64,000 bases of DNA from Sutcliffiella halmapala (lineage in GTDB: Bacteria > Bacillota > Bacilli > Bacillales > Bacillaceae_I): NCBI RefSeq assembly GCF_002019665.1, contig NZ_KV917375.1, positions 2,708,702 to 2,772,701 of the forward strand, read 5' to 3'. Below, piece by piece: positions 56,247 to 64,000 of this stretch. Made by a program: the position numbers and the translations under genes. The stretch's first letter is position 1. Every line of letters starts with the position of its first letter. The notes below the pieces were generated by a model that was not told where the DNA came from, made no database searches, and saw only the letters and a list, made by a program, of their open reading frames with translations.

Positions 56247-57398
56247 CTAATCTATTAGTGAACGAACATATTCTCTCGTTTCAATGTCAACTTCTTTAAT
56301 GGTTATTAAATCTGGATTTTTCTGAACCGAATGTCTTTGCATTGCTTTCTCAATTAAATCTTCAATAAATAAAAACTCGATTTTGCCTTTTAAAAAGGCA
56401 TCTACTGCTTCTTCATTTGCAGCATTCAGTACAGTTGGCATCGTTCCACCAATTTTCCCCGCTTCAAAAGCAAAGTGTAAACAACGAAAGCGGTTCAAAT
56501 CGAGCGGTTCGAAATGAAGTTTTCCCAAATCCATTAAATTTAGTCTTTTTCCTGTTGCATGTACATAACGATCTGGATAGCTTAAAGCATATTGAATCGG
56601 TACCATCATATCTGGTGTACCTAGCTGTGCAATGATGCTTGTATCATGGAATTCTACCATCGAGTGAATCACACTTTCTCTATGGAGCACCACTTTTATT
56701 TCCTCATATGGTATCTTAAACAACCAATGCGCTTCAATAACTTCTAAACCTTTATTCATCATTGTAGCGGAGTCTATCGTGATTTTTGCACCCATCGACC
56801 AATTAGGGTGGTTTAAAGCATCAGTTACGGTTACCCCTTTTAGCATTTCTCTGGATTTATCTCGAAAACTACCTCCTGAGGCTGTCAAGATTAGAGATTG
56901 AATATTTTTTTCTTTTTCTCCTTGCAAACATTGGAAAATTGCTGAATGCTCACTATCAACCGGGAGGATAGAAACACCATGCTGTTTAGCTGCTGCCATG
57001 ACAATATGTCCTGCTGTTACTAATGTTTCTTTATTTGCAATTGCGATTGTTTTTTTACTTTCTATAGCATGTAGCGTTGGAACTAGTCCCACACTTCCAA
57101 CCACAGCATTCACTACTATATCTGCATCCTTATAGGTAGCAACTTCAACTAGTCCTTCTTCACCATAGACAAAACGTATAGATTGAGTAGGAAATAAGTT
57201 CTTTAATGTTTCACTATCCTCTTTACTCTTTACGGAAACTACCTTTGGTGAAAACTCCTCAATAATAGATACAGCAGCTTTCACATTACTGCCAACGCTA
57301 AACGCGACTAATTGAAAGCGGTCAGGATGTTGTTTAAGTACATCTATTGTTTGGATCCCAATCGAGCCAGAGGCACCTAATAAACTAATTTGTTTCAC
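56247..57398 (-). CDS. dxr: 1-deoxy-D-xylulose 5-phosphate reductoisomerase
   Basis: Dxr makes 2-C-methyl-D-erythritol 4-phosphate with NADPH, the committed step of the MEP isoprenoid pathway. The 383 residues have GASGSIG (8-14), [10 protein letters not shown], the metal site [13 protein letters not shown] and SGGSFRD, and [33 protein letters not shown]. It lies between cdsA and rasP, giving isoprenoid units that UppS, two genes upstream, turns into undecaprenyl diphosphate. Confidence 0.97.
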   Translation of the reverse strand: MKQISLLGASGSIGIQTIDVLKQHPDRFQLVAFSVGSNVKAAVSIIEEFSPKVVSVKSKEDSETLKNLFPTQSIRFVYGEEGLVEVATYKDADIVVNAVVGSVGLVPTLHAIESKKTIAIANKETLVTAGHIVMAAAKQHGVSILPVDSEHSAIFQCLQGEKEKNIQSLILTASGGSFRDKSREMLKGVTVTDALNHPNWSMGAKITIDSATMMNKGLEVIEAHWLFKIPYEEIKVVLHRESVIHSMVEFHDTSIIAQLGTPDMMVPIQYALSYPDRYVHATGKRLNLMDLGKLHFEPLDLNRFRCLHFAFEAGKIGGTMPTVLNAANEEAVDAFLKGKIEFLFIEDLIEKAMQRHSVQKNPDLITIKEVDIETREYVRSLID

Positions 57399-57439
57399 AA
57401 GCCTTCACTCCTCAAAACAACCACTATTCAATCAAAGGG

Positions 57440-58228
57440 TTAGGATAAAAATTTATGTATAAAGTGTAGTAGTGGTAAAACGAACAGAAGGCTATCAAAG
57501 CGATCTAATATCCCACCATGACCGGGCAAAAGCTTCCCTGAATCCTTGACTTGATAATGCCTCTTTAAGGCTGATTCTGCAAGGTCACCTATTTGTCCAA
57601 CTACAGATAAGATACTTGCAATCAATATTGTTATTAGTAAAGAATGCTCGAACCCAACTGTGAATTGAAATATTACCGCTACAACAATCGCACATACTAC
57701 TCCACCTAGTGAGCCTTCCACCGTTTTGTTTGGACTAATCTCAGGCCATAATTTATTTCTTCCAAGCGATTTGCCGATAAAATAAGCACCGGAGTCCGTC
57801 GTCCAAATGACGATTAACGCAAAGAATACATAGGCTAAGGATATCTCACGAATTTCAATAAAATAGAAAAAGCCCATTCCGACGTATACGGTAGAAATTA
57901 AGATAAAACCTACGTCATCAAACGTAAACTTATTCTTGGAAATCACGGTATAGGTTAGCAACAATAAAGCAATGAGTAATAATACATCTACTTTTGCAAA
58001 CACAAAATCAGTAGGTATCCAAGCACTTGGCACTAGCAGAACTAAAATAAGTAGAAAAGAAAGAAATCCAGGAATACTTGTGATAGAGAATCCCTTCATT
58101 TTTAAAGCCTCATAGAGACCTACTGTTGCTAATAAATACATAAAGATGACAAATGGTAATCCACCATAAATAACAATAGGTAAAAATACCGCCGCTGCTA
58201 TTACAGCAGTTATAATCCGTTGTTTCAT
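57440..58228 (-). CDS. cdsA: Phosphatidate cytidylyltransferase
   Basis: CdsA makes CDP-diacylglycerol from phosphatidate and CTP in the membrane, the substrate of PgsA (16455-17039). The 262 residues have about eight membrane helices and the family signature near the end (SALKRHYQVKDSGKLLPGHGGILDR... DSLLF), with a WTTDSGAYFIGKSLGRN segment before it. It lies 18 bp after uppS. Confidence 0.96.
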   Translation of the reverse strand: MKQRIITAVIAAAVFLPIVIYGGLPFVIFMYLLATVGLYEALKMKGFSITSIPGFLSFLLILVLLVPSAWIPTDFVFAKVDVLLLIALLLLTYTVISKNKFTFDDVGFILISTVYVGMGFFYFIEIREISLAYVFFALIVIWTTDSGAYFIGKSLGRNKLWPEISPNKTVEGSLGGVVCAIVVAVIFQFTVGFEHSLLITILIASILSVVGQIGDLAESALKRHYQVKDSGKLLPGHGGILDRFDSLLFVLPLLHFIHKFLS

Positions 58229-58246
58229 TGTATGTCCAACACCTTC

Positions 58247-59020
58247 TTATATACCACCAAATCTTCTACCACGCTGTTGAAAACTGTTTATGGCCTCATA
58301 TAGGTGTTGCTCATCAAAATCAGGCCATAGCACGTCTGTAAAATAAAACTCCGCATATGCTAATTGCCATAACATAAAGTTGCTTAATCTTATTTCACCA
58401 CTAGTACGAATGAGAAGATCTGGATCTGGTAGTAGATTACTGAAGAGATAATTTGAAAAAAGCTCTTCAGAAAGTTGATCCGTTGTTAACTTATTTTCTT
58501 GAATATCTGTTGCTACATTTTTTACCGCACGTAAAATTTCATCTCTGCCGCCGTAATTTAGAGCAAAGTTCAATATTAGACCGGTATTGTTTTTCGTTTT
58601 TTCCATCGCATTTTCAACAGCTCGAAGGGTATGCGCCGGAAGATCAGATTTGTTACCCATTAATCGTACGCGAACGTTTTCTTCCATAAGCTCTGGTAAG
58701 AATGTACCAAGAAATTCTTCCGGTAACTTCATCAAAAAGTCTACTTCTAGTTTAGGTCGTTTCCAATTTTCTGTGGAAAAAGCATACATAGTTAATACTT
58801 TTACACCTAAGCTATTAGCTGATTTCGTAATTTTCCTTACCGTTTTCATTCCTTCATGATGACCAGCAACTCTTGGAAGTGCACGCTTTTTAGCCCATCT
58901 CCCATTTCCATCCATAATTACAGCTATGTGCTCAGGTATGGGATGTTTTAAAAGTTCCTCTTTGGAAAAAGAGGATTTAGAGGTTTCTTTGCCTCTCCAC
59001 TCTTGTATTTTTTTCAGCAT
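58247..59020 (-). CDS. uppS: Undecaprenyl diphosphate synthase
   Basis: UppS is the cis-prenyltransferase that makes the C55 lipid carrier for peptidoglycan and teichoic acids. The 257 residues have the catalytic D37 in AVIMDGNGRWAKKR, TMYAFSTENWKRP, and the C-terminal RTSGEIRLSNFMLWQLAYAEFYF. It begins the uppS-cdsA-dxr-rasP run and lies after the frr terminator. Confidence 0.97.
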   Translation of the reverse strand: MLKKIQEWRGKETSKSSFSKEELLKHPIPEHIAVIMDGNGRWAKKRALPRVAGHHEGMKTVRKITKSANSLGVKVLTMYAFSTENWKRPKLEVDFLMKLPEEFLGTFLPELMEENVRVRLMGNKSDLPAHTLRAVENAMEKTKNNTGLILNFALNYGGRDEILRAVKNVATDIQENKLTTDQLSEELFSNYLFSNLLPDPDLLIRTSGEIRLSNFMLWQLAYAEFYFTDVLWPDFDEQHLYEAINSFQQRGRRFGGI

Positions 59021-59087
59021 AAAAATCCTCCATTAAAAATAAACAGATGTCCCTCTATTGGTTACCTATTTATAGTAACAGTATTAA

Positions 59088-59118
59088 CAAAAAAACCCCC
59101 TGTAAACATTAGAGGGTC
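59088..59118 (-). terminator. Terminator of frr
   Basis: An ACCCTC/GGGGGT stem (one T-G pair) with a 12-nt loop, then seven T on the minus strand, 31 bp after frr. Confidence 0.75.
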
Positions 59119-59149
59119 TTTCCATCTTTCTATTTTACATGTAAATCGC

Positions 59150-59707
59150 TTAGACTTCCATTATTTCTTTTTCTTTTTCTTTTGTAACTGTATCAACCTT
59201 CGCAATATAGCTATCAGTTTGCTTTTGGATATCTTCTGTGTATCCACGTAATTCGTCTTCTGTGATTTCACCGTTCTTCTCAAGCTTTTTCAAATCATCG
59301 TTACCATCACGGCGGATGTTACGGATTGCAACCTTTGCTTCTTCAGAAGATTTCTTAACTACTTTCACCAATTCTTTACGTCTTTCCTCTGTTAACGCAG
59401 GAATAGAAATACGGATTACTGTACCATCGTTGGATGGGTTTAAACCAAGATCCGCTTTAATAATAGCTTTTTCAACATCGCCTAAAGAAGACTTATCATA
59501 AGGCTGTACTACTAATAATCTAGCCTCTGGAACATTGATAGAAGCTAGTTGATTAACTGGAGTTGGTGCTCCATAATAATCCACTGTCACTTTATCTAAA
59601 AGCGCTGCACTAGCTCGTCCTGCACGAATCGAAGCTAATTCTCTTGAATAAGCTTGAATTGCTTTATCCATTCTATCTTTTGTTTGTGTAATCACTTGTT
59701 TTGGCAT
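59150..59707 (-). CDS. frr: Ribosome recycling factor
   Basis: Frr splits the ribosome after termination together with EF-G. The 185 residues are standard length; landmarks are [51 protein letters not shown] and [16 protein letters not shown]. It lies 2 bp after pyrH and ends at a terminator. Confidence 0.97.
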   Translation of the reverse strand: MPKQVITQTKDRMDKAIQAYSRELASIRAGRASAALLDKVTVDYYGAPTPVNQLASINVPEARLLVVQPYDKSSLGDVEKAIIKADLGLNPSNDGTVIRISIPALTEERRKELVKVVKKSSEEAKVAIRNIRRDGNDDLKKLEKNGEITEDELRGYTEDIQKQTDSYIAKVDTVTKEKEKEIMEV

Positions 59708-59709
59708 GT

Positions 59710-60432
59710 TTATTTCCCCCTTACAATCGTTCCGATATTTTCACCTAATACTACTCGTTTAATGTTTCCTTCTTCCATAATAGAGAAAACAATAATTGGT
59801 ATATCATTATCCATACATAGTGAAGAAGCTGTGGAATCCATTACAGCTAATCCCTCACGAAGAACATCTAGATAGGAAAGTGTTTCGTACTTAGTAGCAG
59901 TGCTATCAATCGATGGGTCTGCACTATAAACTCCGTCTACATTATTCTTTGCCATTAAGATAACCTCAGCCTCAATTTCAGCTGCACGTAAAGCTGCAGT
60001 TGTATCTGTTGAGAAATATGGATTTCCAGTGCCAGCTGCAAAAATAACTACGCGTTTTTTTTCCAAGTGACGAATCGCTTTTCTTCTTATGTACGGTTCT
60101 GCAACCTGACGCATTTCGATAGAAGTTTGTACACGTGTTTCAACGCCAGCATTCTCTAGGCTATCTTGAAGAGCTAAAGAGTTCATAACCGTTGCTAGCA
60201 TTCCCATATAATCAGCGGATGCACGGTCCATTCCCATCTCGCTTCCAACTTTTCCTCTCCAGATATTTCCGCCACCAACAACTACAGCAACTTCTACACC
60301 TAAATCAGCAAGTTCTTTCACTTGTTTGGAAACTGACTTAATGACAGTTGGGTTGATACCAAAGCCTTGTTCTCCAGCTAAAGCTTCCCCACTTAATTTT
60401 AATACAATACGACGAAATTTTGCTTGAGCCAT
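59710..60432 (-). CDS. pyrH: UMP kinase
   Basis: PyrH phosphorylates UMP to UDP in pyrimidine synthesis and is a hexameric amino-acid-kinase-fold enzyme. The 240 residues show [47 protein letters not shown] and [13 protein letters not shown]. It lies between tsf and frr; a hairpin terminator after tsf limits readthrough. Confidence 0.97.
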   Translation of the reverse strand: MAQAKFRRIVLKLSGEALAGEQGFGINPTVIKSVSKQVKELADLGVEVAVVVGGGNIWRGKVGSEMGMDRASADYMGMLATVMNSLALQDSLENAGVETRVQTSIEMRQVAEPYIRRKAIRHLEKKRVVIFAAGTGNPYFSTDTTAALRAAEIEAEVILMAKNNVDGVYSADPSIDSTATKYETLSYLDVLREGLAVMDSTASSLCMDNDIPIIVFSIMEEGNIKRVVLGENIGTIVRGK

Positions 60433-60489
60433 TATAAACCTCCATAATAAAAGGATTTTCTTTTCTTCTTTTGAACTCTCACTTTTTCT

Positions 60490-60518
60490 AAAAAAGGGAA
60501 CACAAATTGTGCTCCCTT
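60490..60518 (-). terminator. Terminator of tsf
   Basis: An AAGGGAGCACAA/TTGTGTTCCCTT stem (one G-T pair) with almost no loop, then TTTTAG on the minus strand, 20 bp after the tsf stop. Confidence 0.75.
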
Positions 60519-60537
60519 AATATACAGAGTTTTCCTC

Positions 60538-61419
60538 TTATTTTTTAACTTGGCTCATTACTTCTTCAGCGAAGTTATCTTGACGTTTTTCAATACCTTC
60601 TCCAACTTCATAACGAATGAATGTTTTAACAGTTCCGCCTTTACTTTGTACAAATTGGCGTACTTTCATATCTGGGTTTTTAACGAAAGTTTGATCTAAC
60701 AAGCAGATGTCTTCGAAGTATTTACCAAGACGACCTTCTACCATTTTCGCTACGATTTTTTCTGGTTTTCCTTCATTTAATGCTTGTTGCGTTAATACTT
60801 CACGCTCACGCTCTGCCTCTTCAGCAGATACTTCGTCACGAGAAACATATTTAGGGTTAATAGCTGCGATGTGCATTGCAACGTCTTTTGCAGCAGCTTC
60901 ATCAGTAGTACCCTCTAGTAAAGTTAATACACCGATACGTCCACCCATGTGTAAGTATGCACCAAATGCATCAGCATCTGTTTTTGTAGCGATAGTAAAA
61001 CGACGTAGAGTTAATTTTTCACCAATTTTAGCGATTGCCGCATTAATGTGTTCAGAAACTGCAACTCCACTTTCCATTTTCATATCAACAGCAACTTCTA
61101 CTGATTCAGGCTTGTTAGCAATTAAGAATTCACCTAATTCGTTAACAAGAGTTTTGAATCCTTCGTTTTTCGCAACAAAGTCTGTTTCTGAGTTAACTTC
61201 AAGAATAACTGCTTCGTTACCTTTTGTTACGATTGCAGTTAATCCTTCTGCAGCGATACGGTCTGTCTTCTTAGCAGCTTTTGCAATCCCTTTTTCACGT
61301 AAGAAGTCGATTGCTTTCTCCATGTCACCATTTGTTTCTGTTAAAGCTTTTTTACAATCCATCATTCCAGCGCCAGTTTTTTCACGTAATTCTTTTACCA
61401 TTTGAGCAGTTACAGCCAT
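60538..61419 (-). CDS. tsf: Elongation factor Ts
   Basis: EF-Ts exchanges GDP for GTP on EF-Tu. The 293 residues begin [28 protein letters not shown] with the UBA-like domain and the TDF motif ([10 protein letters not shown]), and end with the dimerisation domain. It follows rpsB through a partial terminator (61503-61544), the usual rpsB-tsf arrangement. Confidence 0.98.
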   Translation of the reverse strand: MAVTAQMVKELREKTGAGMMDCKKALTETNGDMEKAIDFLREKGIAKAAKKTDRIAAEGLTAIVTKGNEAVILEVNSETDFVAKNEGFKTLVNELGEFLIANKPESVEVAVDMKMESGVAVSEHINAAIAKIGEKLTLRRFTIATKTDADAFGAYLHMGGRIGVLTLLEGTTDEAAAKDVAMHIAAINPKYVSRDEVSAEEAEREREVLTQQALNEGKPEKIVAKMVEGRLGKYFEDICLLDQTFVKNPDMKVRQFVQSKGGTVKTFIRYEVGEGIEKRQDNFAEEVMSQVKK

Positions 61420-61502
61420 AGTTAATAATCCTCCTTAGGGTATGTAAATCGGTGGTAGTTGTTTATGCATGAAATATACTACCACCCTCTATAATATTTT
61501 CC

Positions 61503-61544
61503 AAAAAAAGGTGATAAAAGGCTATCCCCTCTTATCACCTTTTT
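61503..61544 (-). terminator. Terminator/attenuator between rpsB and tsf
   Basis: An AAAAAGGTGATAA/TTATCACCTTTTT stem with a 14-nt loop and T tail on the minus strand. Since tsf has no obvious own promoter here, it probably lets part of the transcripts pass. Confidence 0.7.
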
Positions 61545-61555
61545 GCTAAATCTAA

Positions 61556-62275
<720 letters not shown>

Positions 62276-62379
62276 CTAATGGTTTTTTTTCCTCCGTCCA
62301 TTTCATTTCCAAGCAAAACTGAACGAATCAGCACCAATGCCTGGATCGACGAACGTGTGAATTTATAACACCGGAAATA

Positions 62380-62408
62380 AATATATCACAATCAGTTTTC
62401 ACAATCAA
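62380..62408 (-). promoter_or_regulatory. Sigma-A promoter of rpsB-tsf
   Basis: The minus strand has TTGATT (62403-62408), a 17-nt spacer and TATATT (62380-62385). The leader to the rpsB ATG would be about 110 nt. Confidence 0.7.
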
Positions 62409-62422
62409 GTCGAAAATACGTT

Positions 62423-62908
62423 TCACTGTCGAAATTTCCATAATAGTTCTATCTCAGTCTTCCCTTTGTCTAGCTTTTTCGCAATTTCTTCTAAAGAATA
62501 ACCTTTTTCAACTAAGTGTGATACTTGCTCATAGGTGGTTAACCTTGCAAAATCAACTTCCTCACTTTGGATCCCCACTTCATCCTCAACAGCTGCAATT
62601 TGTCCAAGAAGGGTGTGTACATCATCTTGTGTAATTTCAGGCTCTATTTCATTCACAATAGGTTCTTCTCTTTCATTATTACTCGTTGTTTGCTGCGTTT
62701 TAGGTAGTTTGTCTAAAAACATCTTATTCTCTTCTTTTAATTCATACACATACCCACTGATTGTATCTTCTGCTTCTTTTAATAAATTTCGATAATCCTC
62801 TTCAAGCTGCTGAACCTTGGAAAATTTCAAGTATAAAATTATTACAAAAAAAATCGCAAGTAAGCTAATTGCGAAATTTATAGCCAATAAAATTCCTGTC
62901 ATATTCAT
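62423..62908 (-). CDS. swrB: Swarming protein SwrB (YlxL)
   Basis: SwrB is a membrane-anchored protein that in B. subtilis promotes flagellar basal-body completion and thereby sigma-D activity and swarming. The 161 residues have an N-terminal membrane helix (about 5-27), a coiled-coil-like charged stretch (about 30-65), a variable acidic middle, and a C-terminal helix-turn-helix-like segment (LVEKGYSLEEIAKKLDKGKTEIELLW). It lies after sigD and before rpsB, the same place as in B. subtilis; a hairpin separates it from sigD. Confidence 0.88.
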   Translation of the reverse strand: MNMTGILLAINFAISLLAIFFVIILYLKFSKVQQLEEDYRNLLKEAEDTISGYVYELKEENKMFLDKLPKTQQTTSNNEREEPIVNEIEPEITQDDVHTLLGQIAAVEDEVGIQSEEVDFARLTTYEQVSHLVEKGYSLEEIAKKLDKGKTEIELLWKFRQ

Positions 62909-62941
62909 TCACGACCTTACTTTTGACGTATAAATAAAATG

Positions 62942-62975
62942 AACCGGTTGTGTTATAACACTAACACAACCGGTT
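62942..62975 (-). terminator. Hairpin between sigD and swrB
   Basis: A perfect 13-bp stem (AACCGGTTGTGTT against AACACAACCGGTT) with an 8-nt loop, then CATTTTATTTA on the minus strand, 6 bp after sigD. Confidence 0.7.
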
Positions 62976-62980
62976 ATCCA

Positions 62981-63745
62981 TTACATGATTAATGTCAATT
63001 CTTTTCGTAGCTTAAAGATAGCTTTGGAGTGTATTTGGGAAATTCTCGATGTAGTAAGTCCCAATACTTGTCCAATTTCAGTAAGTGTTAATTCCTCTTT
63101 ATAAAAAAGACTAATAACAAGTTGTTCGTTTTCATTTAATTTTTCAATTTGGTGTATTAATTGTTGAATAGCTTCTGATTTTAGTAATTCTTCTTCTGGA
63201 GAAACACCAGAATCATCCTTTAATGTGAATGCCTGTTGACTTGAGTCATCCTGATCGTTTGGCATATCATCTATTGAAAGGATATTCGAAAAAAATACTT
63301 CATGGGTAATTGAAGCTACTTCTTCTTCAGACATAGAAAGTTCTGTAGCCAATTCCTCAAGCGTTGCATTTCTCATCAGAGATTGCTCTAATCTTTCCAT
63401 GGTTGCTTCTATTCTTTTCACTTTTTCACGAATACTACGAGGGAGCCAATCCTCTTTCCTTAGACCATCTATTATGGATCCCCTAATTCGAAAGGAAGCA
63501 TATGTGTCAAACTTTAAATCTCTTGTAGGATCAAATTTTTCAATTGCGTCAAATAATCCCACTAAAGCTAAACTTTTTAATTCTTCACGTTTTACGCTCT
63601 TAGGAAGGCCTGTTGCGATACGCTGCACATGATAGTGGACAAGTGGCATATATTTTTTCACTAAAAAGTCGCCTGCATCAGGATCTTTTTTTGATTTCCA
63701 AAGATTCCAATAATGCGATTCTTGGATTACAGCTGCTGTTTTCAT
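62981..63745 (-). CDS. sigD: RNA polymerase sigma factor SigD (FliA/WhiG family)
   Basis: SigD directs flagellin, chemotaxis and autolysin genes. The 254 residues show region 2 (KYMPLVHYHVQRIATGLPKSV; LVGLFDAIEKFDPTRDLKFDTYASFRIRG), region 3 (LEELATELSMSEEEVASI) and region 4 with the helix-turn-helix TLTEIGQVLGLTTSRISQIHSKA. It follows cheD by 37 bp, near the end of the large fla/che operon, as in B. subtilis. FlgM, its anti-sigma factor, is not in the window. Confidence 0.97.
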   Translation of the reverse strand: MKTAAVIQESHYWNLWKSKKDPDAGDFLVKKYMPLVHYHVQRIATGLPKSVKREELKSLALVGLFDAIEKFDPTRDLKFDTYASFRIRGSIIDGLRKEDWLPRSIREKVKRIEATMERLEQSLMRNATLEELATELSMSEEEVASITHEVFFSNILSIDDMPNDQDDSSQQAFTLKDDSGVSPEEELLKSEAIQQLIHQIEKLNENEQLVISLFYKEELTLTEIGQVLGLTTSRISQIHSKAIFKLRKELTLIM

Positions 63746-63782
63746 GGCTCCCCCCTTAATATCACTACTACATTTAAAAGCA

Positions 63783-64000
63783 TTAAATATACCTTATTCC
63801 TTTGTTCACGGTTTTAATCATTAGCTTTCCACTTTCAGGATAGAATTCAATTGTTCTCCCACTGTTTCCACCACAATCTTCTCCAATTAATGGGATATTA
63901 TTAGCTTCTAGACGAGCTTTTACTGCCTCAACATTTCTTGGACCAATTCTCATCATATCACTGCTTTTACTTGTAAACTGGAACATTTGTGCCCCACCAG
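63783..64000 (-). CDS. cheD: Chemoreceptor glutamine deamidase CheD (C-terminal part, cut by the window edge)
   Basis: CheD deamidates glutamines on chemoreceptors and interacts with CheC. Only the last 72 codons or so are present. They read [26 protein letters not shown] and [23 protein letters not shown], the conserved CheD C-terminal region; the catalytic Cys and His are upstream, outside the window. The frame stays open to base 64000, so the ATG at 63986 is internal. It precedes sigD. Confidence 0.93.
   Translation of the reverse strand, partial: GGAQMFQFTSKSSDMMRIGPRNVEAVKARLEANNIPLIGEDCGGNSGRTIEFYPESGKLMIKTVNKGIRYI

Overview
The window is a stretch of the conserved core chromosome of a low-GC, endospore-forming, motile member of the Bacillaceae. 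The evidence is cotE, spoVS, spoIIIE, spoVFA/spoVFB, tepA, polC, RNase Y and J2, and gene order that matches Bacillus subtilis almost gene for gene from the chemotaxis cluster (cheD-sigD-swrB) to cotE-mutS. Every recognisable gene lies on the minus strand, so transcription runs from high to low coordinates. Both end genes, cheD and mutS, are cut by the window edges. I cannot name the species.

Layout in the direction of transcription: 64000-62423 end of the flagellar/chemotaxis cluster (cheD, sigD, swrB). 62263-53086 ribosome, envelope and replication block: rpsB, tsf, pyrH, frr, uppS, cdsA, dxr, rasP, proS, polC. 48455-40797 the nusA-infB block: rimP, nusA, rnpM, ylxQ, infB, ylxP, rbfA, truB, ribF, rpsO. 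40112-35281 pnp, ylxY, mlpA, ymxH. 34907-29922 dipicolinate and lysine/peptidoglycan precursor genes: spoVFA, spoVFB, asd, dapG, dapA. 29705-24422 rnjB, tepA, ylzJ, spoIIIE. 24239-16455 ymfC, ymfF, ymfH, ymfI, ymfJ, ymfK, ymfM, pgsA. 16350-10373 cinA, recA, rny, ymdB, spoVS. 10268-3643 a metabolic segment: an M19 dipeptidase, the ferredoxin-dependent 2-oxoacid oxidoreductase korAB, tdh and kbl. 3408-626 miaB, ricA, cotE. 488-1 mutS.

Functional themes: RNA turnover (RNase Y, RNase J2, PNPase, RicA, RnpM); EF-P 5-aminopentanol modification (ymfI plus the M16-like pair ymfF/ymfH); spore formation (SpoVS, SpoIIIE, DPA synthase, CotE); and a metabolic insert with candidate CcpA sites. Readable regulatory sites include a LexA box at recA, a sigma-H-type promoter at spoVS, two sigma-K-type promoters of identical layout (CACA, 16 nt, CATANNNTG) at cotE and spoVFA, a sigma-E-type promoter at cotE, and about 28 intrinsic terminators.

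I found no new multi-gene system. The most interesting unexplained structure is intergenic: a GC-rich dispersed element in three places whose stems show compensatory changes between copies; a second palindromic repeat family near pgsA; and two arrays of 21-bp tandem repeats that seem to be diverged members of one family.
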